DNA of 12,145 nt from assembly GCA_012064415.1 (NCBI GenBank), contig SSNU01000188.1, forward strand, positions 201,312 through 213,456, in the 5' to 3' direction. Position numbers and translations under genes: made by a program. Shown one piece after another: positions 7,170 through 12,145 of this stretch. The first letter of the stretch is position 1, and each line of letters begins with the position of its first letter. This stretch comes from Gyrodactylus bullatarudis (Eukaryota; Platyhelminthes; Monogenea; Gyrodactylidea; Gyrodactylidae). Below the pieces are notes generated by a model. The model had not been told where the DNA came from and made no database searches. It saw nothing but the letters and a program-made list of their open reading frames with translations.

Positions 7170-7755
7170 TTTGTTCATTTTTTAGAGTTGATTCTGAATA
7201 TGCAAGTTTTATTTTTGTCAGAAATTCCTAACCAAGATTTTTAAGGTTAAGTTAAAAAATATACCAAACATACACACGCAACAGGTTAATTGTAATCACC
7301 CTTCATCGTGTAAGTGACATCTGTGACATGTATAATTCTCTCTCTGAAAACACTGAGCCCTCATTAATCCATTTAAATAAGAAATGCGACACAGGGATAT
7401 AGGGCGGGGATAATAATCTATGTTACAGATGTGAGTTAAAAAATGAAAAAAAATTTTAAAAATTACATGTAACCTGGTGCGTGTGCATGTTTGATATATT
7501 TTAGGCTTTAAAATTTGATAACTTTGCCCAGGAAAGAAATTTTTTACTAGTTTAAAAAATGAGCCAGTTTATTCGTCTTGTCGAGCTGATTAAGAATATG
7601 TAAGTTTCAGTTTTGTAGGTAATTCCAGCGAAAAGTTATGAGCCCTCAAAGTTTCGAATATATCCCTAGAGTTTACAGGCATACATGCGCACGGTATTAT
7701 ATTTTATATAAACTGAGCTGGGCATTGTGTAATGTTAACATCTATGAACAGCTTC
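7170..7755. repeat. Fold-back / MITE-like repeat cluster
   Basis: Three related units. The arm at 7256-7330 (with CAAACATACACACGCAACAG, then TGACATCTGTGACA) recurs inverted at 7421-7504, whose complement reads CAAACATGCACACGCACCAG and CACATCTGTAACA, giving a hairpin with a loop of about 90 bases. A diverged direct copy lies at 7560-7755, containing CATACATGCGCACGG and TTAACATCTATGAACA. Sequence before the first and third units also matches: GAGTTGATTCTGAATATGCA at 7186 against GAGCTGATTAAGAATATGTA at 7584. There is no coding in the cluster. It looks like a short non-autonomous element with long inverted ends plus a partial second copy. Confidence 0.55.
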
Positions 7756-7922
7756 CACTCTGTCTATCTTTATATGAATTATCAAGTTTATGAAACAAAC
7801 AAAAAATTAAATCCTCATCTGATACAAAGTAAGGTTTGAAATCTTGCTCAATTTTTCGATAGACAGTAGATTTAACACAAGGTTTGGCAATATTTCTTCC
7901 TCAATCATTACTAACTAGGCAA

Positions 7923-8405
7923 TTATTTATTTATCCAGCAAGAAGTGAGACCATCTGGACCCTCCAAATTGAATATTTTCTCATCTGAGAAAATAGTCCT
8001 AGACCAGTCCTGATTTTCAATTATTCTTTTTGATGTCCAGTCTTTCCTAACTATCTTGTCTGGCTCACTCAGGTTAGGAGTGTTTCTTCCCCAAAAGATT
8101 TCAGGAATTTTTTTCAGGTAACGCTGTATTGTTCTTGTACAAAGTGGCAATTTGAGCTCAGATTTTATCTGCGAGGCAGAAAATTTTTTCTTAGTTGCAA
8201 GAAATTTTATTTTTTTCCCTTGTAAATTAGATATTGAAATTTTCCGACCTTGATTTTCTTATTTTTTCCGGGGATTTCAGATTAGGTTATGAGCATATTA
8301 AGCAATAGGTGCATCCAATTTTCTTGGCAGCTTGTCGCATCCTCATACCGTCCTTTAGCAAGTTTAGAGCAAGAATATTCTCCTCTACACTCAACTTTGA
8401 GTAGC
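7923..8405 (-). pseudogene. Tc1-like transposase, N-terminal half, truncated
   Basis: The minus strand first gives RYSKLSVEENILALNLLKDG and RMRQAAKKIGCT (8403-8308), the first helix-turn-helix of Tc1 transposases. After a frame break it gives SASQIKSELKL and CTRTIQRYLKKIPEIFWGR, the second helix-turn-helix, then DWSRTIFSDEKIFNLEGPDG and LTSCW. FSDEKIFNL holds the first catalytic Asp. A stop follows just where family members continue into their GGSVMVWGA block, so the second half is deleted. The plus-strand remnant at 1600 starts at exactly that block, but the two are in opposite orientation 6 kb apart. Confidence 0.8.
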
Positions 8406-8619
8406 GGACGAAGGAAACTTCTCAATTCTCTACCAAGTTGACCAACGCTTTTCGATGGAGAACGATTTGACGTGCGCGGAAAGCCATTTCATTTCGAAAC
8501 TGAAGCCAAATTTGTGTGTACAAAAAATGATAGCCTCGAACTTAGGCATCACAGGCCGGGACAGATTCATTAAATAAAACCCCATGGAAACAGGATTACT
8601 AATACGTTCCCCTCCCTGG

Positions 8620-8750
8620 GCAGCTACATTTGAACCAATGGAAGGGCAGAAAAATGAGCAATGTAACACTATATAAATGTAGTCCAGGATTAAGTCTGAA
8701 TAGACCCGGCGAAATAAAACGTTTATCACTTATTATTTGCTTGTTCTCAA
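8620..8750 (+). repeat. Pseudo-LTR-like repeat, copy 4, with CCAAT and TATA boxes
   Basis: CCAAT lies at 8635-8639, TATAAA at 8672-8677, and the ribozyme-like core starts at 8696, the same order and close to the same spacing as the other three copies although the intervening bases are unrelated. It sits between the Tc1 N-terminal coding remnant and that element's 5' TIR, so it appears to have inserted into the Tc1 leader. Confidence 0.5.
8691..8732 (+). ncRNA. Hammerhead-ribozyme-like motif, copy 4, with a core substitution
   Basis: Stem I is TAAGT (8691-8695) with ACTTA (8728-8732), five perfect pairs. Stem III is ATAAA (8714-8718) with TTTAT (8722-8726), five perfect pairs around a 3-nt loop. 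The triplet is ATC ending at 8727, and GAA is at 8711-8713. Domain II is again 8 nt (8703-8710). The core reads CTGAATA where CTGANGA is expected: the position equivalent to catalytic G8 is T at 8701, so cleavage should be abolished. The helices have different sequence from copies 1 and 2 yet still pair, which is covariation support for the fold. Confidence 0.6.
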
Positions 8751-8754
8751 ACCT

Positions 8755-9254
8755 TCCTTATGAGTCTAGAATCGAGCAATAATATGACCTTATGACTTTC
8801 AGCAATATTACCGTTCTGATGTATAGTTTCTTTCATTAGGAGTTCATATATAGAAGTTAATAAGAATTTAGACTGGATACTTTTTTCTGTCGACCACTAT
8901 ATTATTATATATAGGATATATTAGAGAAAGGAGTTCAGATTTATTTTACATTGATGAACATTTATTATTGTATTATATAAAAGACCGATAATTCAGGCCT
9001 TACAATTTTTTTTCATTTTCTAAGTTTGGCTAAAATAATAAGATTTGAAGAGGGTAGATTATTGTTATTGCTTAAGTTAACTTGAAAAAAATCAGAGCAA
9101 TTATGTGATAAGCCATAGGAGAAAGTCGTTTTCGTATCATTCATATTGTCAGCTCGAGATGATGTTACTGGACTGCTTGAATTTCTTTAAAAGTTGGCAA
9201 TCTCAATGCTTTTTGATCCTGAATAAAAGCTCAATTCTGTTTTGGAGATCGAAT
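8755..9254. other. Non-coding stretch containing one Tc1-type terminal repeat
   Basis: The only recognised element is an inverted terminal repeat at about 8875-8901, whose complement reads TATAGTGGTCGACAGAAAAA, close to the TIR at 1487. It is the likely 5' end of the minus-strand Tc1 remnant. The remainder is AT-rich with nothing I can name. Confidence 0.55.
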
Positions 9255-9790
9255 CAAACGTTCTAGTGTATTCAGATGGCATTCTACACTAAAGAATGGA
9301 AAGATGGATTTTGATGATGAAGCAAGATCAGTTTGACCTTCAGAGATCAATCGTGATGAAATCATTGCTGCTGTCGAATCAGATTGTCATCTATCCCCTA
9401 GAGCTTTTTCAATTGAATATGTCCGACCATACAGTTTGTCGAGTCTTACGAGAGGAGATTTTCGTGAATTTATTTGACTTTTATGACTTTTCTTCGAGGC
9501 AATGCCAGACCTCATCTCGGAAAAGAGGGTTAAAATTTTTTTTAAAGAAGAAAACTCTGATCTCATTGACCATCCAGATCTCTCTCCATCTGATTTCCAC
9601 CTTTTCAGGTCATTCCACCTTTTCAGAGTATTTCCTGAAGGGCAAACATTTCAGATCAAAAGAGGAGGTCAAAATGGGACCTGAGGAGTATTTTAGCTCA
9701 AAAACTGAAGAATTTTATGCAGATGGTATAAAACAACTGCCAATTCGTTGGGAGAAATGCCTAAACCCTTCAGGAAACTATTTTCATTGA
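9255..9790 (+). pseudogene. mariner transposase with the catalytic middle deleted
   Basis: The N-terminal part reads KMDFDDEARS, a stop within the GRPS-type motif, then PSEINRDEIIAAVESDCHLS, and in another frame DHTVCRVLREE, the helix-turn-helix region typical of mariner transposases. From about 9497 GNARPH appears, equivalent to DNARPH with the catalytic Asp changed to Gly. DHPDLSPSDFHLF (one frame) and KTEEFYADGIKQLPIRWEKC (another frame) then complete the C-terminus to TGA at 9788-9790. The first catalytic Asp and the HDE-like central block are gone between about 9470 and 9497. Mariners move at TA sites as DD34D transposases; this copy is dead. Confidence 0.8.
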
Positions 9791-9803
9791 TGACATATTG
9801 TTT

Positions 9804-10386
9804 TTATAAGAAAAATATGTTTATTTTACATTCAGTCCCATTACTTTTCTCGCAACCTAATAATTCAAAACGATTGCTAGAAAACCATTCATTATTGATC
9901 CCGCTTTTAGTTCCTATTTGATAAAAGTCCTTTTCAGATTTCTTCGATACAATTCCAAGCGAATAAAGAGAATCTCCTCTTCCTCTATCGACGTCTCCTA
10001 TATTGGGTGCCTGTGATATTATTTTTGTCGTCTGAATCATTCTCTCAGCCTGTTTTATAAGATTATAATGAGCATTTTTTCTTTCATCGGTTATTTTCTC
10101 GTTTATCTTAAAAAGTTAATCCGGATTCAGGTCTTCAAAACTTTTGAATTTTGATCTTCTGGTATATCTTGGTAAAGCTCGAAAATTTCTGGAGATCCAA
10201 AGTTCATATTTCGACCGACAGAGCATTATAGGTTGCTGTTTTTATTCCAGCATGTAACGAGGTATTTTTGGGCATTTGAACAAGAAGAATACCATCAGAC
10301 CAATGTTTTGAATTATTCTTTATTATCCAAGCATTTAGCATCTTTTGAATAACTGTTAACACCTCTTTAGGATCTCCTGATATCAA
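9804..10386 (-). pseudogene. Retroviral-type integrase fragment of the KRBA2-like family
   Basis: The minus strand from 10386 reads QKMLNAWIIKNNSKHWSDGI and then HAGIKTATYNALS, matching the end of an integrase core (ML..WM.DN....W.EGL...Q..KN...HSGIK.SPYEA.FG). After frame breaks it reads NLIKQAERM, then IGDVDRGRGDSLYSLGIV and DFYQIGTKSGINN, matching the family's ..PDVDRGRGDARN...VV and GFYRLGTK.G. segment. This C-terminal arrangement is found in KRAB-A domain-containing protein 2-like integrases, host or transposon proteins of the DDE integrase fold. The catalytic D,D,E part lies further upstream and is not recognisable above 10386. The fragment is broken by frameshifts. Confidence 0.7.
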
Positions 10387-10399
10387 ACCAATATGGGAT

Positions 10400-10634
10400 A
10401 AGTGATGAACATTTTCATTTATTTGGTGAAAAAATCAGGGCTCGACTATCCATATAATGAAGAAGAAAATTTTAAATTCATGACGTAATGTGTAAGAAAA
10501 GAATTTGAGAGGTCAATGAGTAAATTAGTATTTGGAATTTTATTTGAAACTCCATCAATGATAATTTTTGCGAGGTCTTATAATTTTGGTGAAATATTCA
10601 TCCTAAGAGTAGAGACTGGATTTTAGGCTCATAG
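10400..10634. other. No recognised feature
   Basis: AT-rich sequence between the integrase fragment and the next PLE fragment. Neither strand gives a convincing continuation of either element. Confidence 0.45.
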
Positions 10635-10976
10635 GGCTTTAAATCTTTTTGTAGAAATGTAAAGTTTTGTAATTCTACGGTAAAATTTATTGATATAAAA
10701 GAAGTTTCAGATTTTACGAAAGAGATAATCGAATTCCCCTTCCTCCAGAAAAGTCATATAACAACCATTAACAGACTTCAAAGAAAAGAAAACATCATTG
10801 TAACAAATTTGGACAAAGCTATCGGCCTAGCTCTAATCAAGAAGAATATTTATATCAGAGAAATTAAAAAGATATTGAATGACAAAAAAAATCCACCAGA
10901 ACGAACAAGGAAACAATGGACCCCAAACTTAATAACTAAAAATCATTACTTTTCAAAAATATTCTGTTTAGCATGA
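10635..10976 (+). pseudogene. PLE protein fragment, region just before the reverse transcriptase
   Basis: A frame without ATG is open from 10635 to TGA at 10974-10976. Its middle reads FLQKSHITTINRLQRKENII, then VTNLDKAIGLALIKKNIYI and KKILND. This is parallel to YLTRSHYNALSELRK, LDKGSGIALIPKIDYV and KLILSD in the fragment at 11357. Both match the block (I..PDKG.G.V..N..DY......LSD..KF) that precedes the RT domain in Penelope-like elements. The second Gly-containing turn is altered (DKAIG for DKGSG). After NLITKNHYFSKIF the frame stops and nothing of the RT follows. Confidence 0.65.
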
Positions 10977-11356
10977 TATACTCTATTGAAAGCCCATATA
11001 CAAATATTCTCTTTACCATGATTTTAGCTTTTCGATGATTTCTTTCATATTTTATCATCAAAAATTTCATACCTCATAATTTTGTTTTCTATTTGGAATA
11101 ATTCTTATTCCTATTACAGTTTCTTAATTATATTCGGTAATATCATGGATTGTCTATCGAATGGTGCAAAAAATTTTTTTGAACTTCATATAATAGAGTT
11201 TTTTTATCTTGCTTATTGCTTAAGATACAGTGATGAATTGAAGTAAATTTCAAAAAGCAAAAAAATTTCTATCATACGATCAATAGAAATCGGTATCTTG
11301 TTTAAGAACAACACTTAAGTGTCAGTCCCAAATTTTGCATTCGTAACAGAACCAGA
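10977..11356. other. No recognised feature
   Basis: This is AT-rich spacer between two PLE fragments in the same orientation. I looked for a CCAAT-TATA-hammerhead module that would mark the 5' end of the second fragment and did not find one. Confidence 0.45.
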
Positions 11357-12000
11357 ATGCAGGTTGAAACAGACTTTGGGTTTGAAACGTTTCTCGTCAG
11401 AACGAAGGATTTAACTGCTAGTTCACAAGATACCAGAACCCTTTTTGATAAATTGACGAGAGATGCTTGGCAACAGTATAAGCAGGAGAATAATGACTTT
11501 CCATATTTAACAAGGAGCCATTACAATGCCCTCAGTGAATTAAGAAAGGATCTAGACATTTTACTTTGTCATCTGGACAAAGGAAGTGGAATAGCTCTTA
11601 TACCTAAAATAGACTATGTAAAGGAGGGCAAACTCATACTCTCTGATTCAAAGAGATTTCGACCTACTGACGTAGCTAAAGCTCTAAGAAGAAACAAAGG
11701 GTTTAAAATCGCCTGAGCTAAAAAGGTTGACTTTATACATTTGGCAGGGTATATCGATTAGGCAACAGCGAGAAAAATAAAACCAACTTCAAATGAAGTT
11801 GGCAGATTGTAATTACTTCCCAAGGCTTTCAATACAGACCAAATCTTTATATGTCCGCTACCCGCCAACATAAAATTGTCAAATGGCTAACTGAAATTTT
11901 GACCCCACTAAGTAACGAATTGTGCTAGCACTCAGTTAAGAACTCCATGGAATTCGTATCAAAACTCCGTAGAAAGCCTAATATCTGGAAGCCGCATGTA
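11357..12000 (+). pseudogene. PLE reverse transcriptase, N-terminal portion, broken
   Basis: The frame 11357-11716 (119 codons) contains DAWQQYKQENNDFPYL, SELRKDLDILLCHLDKGSGI and ALIPKIDYVKEGKLILSD, the PLE pre-RT block. Downstream in changed frames come ATARKIKPTSNEVGRL, a decayed (Y)GLPK motif at about 11815 (reading LLPKA), then HKIVKWLTEILTPLSNELC and HSVKNSMEFVSKLR. These correspond to the family's PLRPI..S....LAKFL...L.PL and YTVKNSF.F segment. The catalytic YADD region would come later and is absent. Stops and frameshifts make it non-functional. The ATG at 11357 need not be the native start. Confidence 0.75.
11783..11802. repeat. Perfect 9-bp inverted repeat
   Basis: CCAACTTCA and TGAAGTTGG are separated by AA. 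It lies inside the decayed PLE coding sequence (over the residues PTSNEVG), so it is probably fortuitous rather than an RNA signal. Confidence 0.4.
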
Positions 12001-12145
12001 TGAACGTATTGTATACTGTTTAATTGATAAATATAACATTTTTTTAATACACGTAATACTTACAATTTTGGGTGAGTATGATATCAACCAAGGATTCATT
12101 CTCCAATCATTTCCATAATTTCATAAATATATAATAATTTTCTGG
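12001..12145. other. Window edge, nothing recognised
   Basis: The PLE similarity fades after about 12000, and the last 145 bases show no motif I can place on either strand. Confidence 0.4.

Noticed and set aside
7381..7440. CRISPR-like or tandem array in the repeat cluster
   Set aside because: Repeats here are inverted and direct copies of one long unit with no regular spacers; the genome is eukaryotic.
8430..8729. Minus-strand 99-codon open frame
   Set aside because: It covers the CCAAT-TATA-hammerhead repeat on the other strand and shows no family motif; probably fortuitous.
11390..11410. Minus-strand CTGACGAGAAAC as a ribozyme core
   Set aside because: There is no room for domain II between CTGACGA and GAAA; it lies within PLE coding sequence.

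Overview
This is an AT-rich, gene-poor metazoan nuclear window, dominated by decayed transposable elements of eukaryotic type: Penelope-like retroelements (PLE), Tc1 and mariner relatives, piggyBac, an integrase-core relative of KRBA2-type proteins, and a repeat-borne uncharacterised protein family. There are no bacterial operons, Shine-Dalgarno-led gene runs, rRNA or tRNA. The mix would suit an AT-rich invertebrate (a copepod or other arthropod, or a cnidarian), but the sequence does not settle the species.

Layout from left to right. (1) About 40-1020: an internally deleted PLE on the plus strand. Two direct repeats, read as pseudo-LTRs, bracket a GIY-YIG endonuclease remnant. Each repeat carries a CCAAT box, a TATA box and a hammerhead-ribozyme-like core. 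(2) 1090-1362, 2204-2473 and 6681-6940: three plus-strand candidate exons of about 90 codons, all entered in phase 1 and flanked by plausible splice signals. The last ends in TGA followed by AATAAA. They look like the 3' end of one host gene encoding a repeated, perhaps immunoglobulin-like, domain whose introns have filled with transposons. (3) First intron: the C-terminal part of a Tc1 transposase with a 5' inverted terminal repeat. (4) Second intron: a minus-strand hammerhead-like copy, a BED-finger-like fragment, a piggyBac relic with clear TIRs and a TTAA-type target, and a minus-strand pseudogene of an uncharacterised family.

Downstream of the polyadenylation signal come (5) a fold-back repeat cluster at 7170-7755; (6) a minus-strand Tc1 N-terminal half (7923-8405) with its 5' TIR at 8875-8901, interrupted by a fourth hammerhead-like copy at 8691-8732; (7) a mariner with its catalytic middle deleted (9255-9790); (8) a minus-strand KRBA2-like integrase fragment (9804-10386); and (9) two PLE N-terminal/RT fragments in direct orientation (10635-10976 and 11357-12000).

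The signal most worth a second look is the family of four CCAAT-TATA-hammerhead modules. All four have exactly 8 nt where stem II of a hammerhead should be, and the two best copies have perfect 4-bp stem I and 3-4-bp stem III helices. Second is the exon series of the possible host gene.
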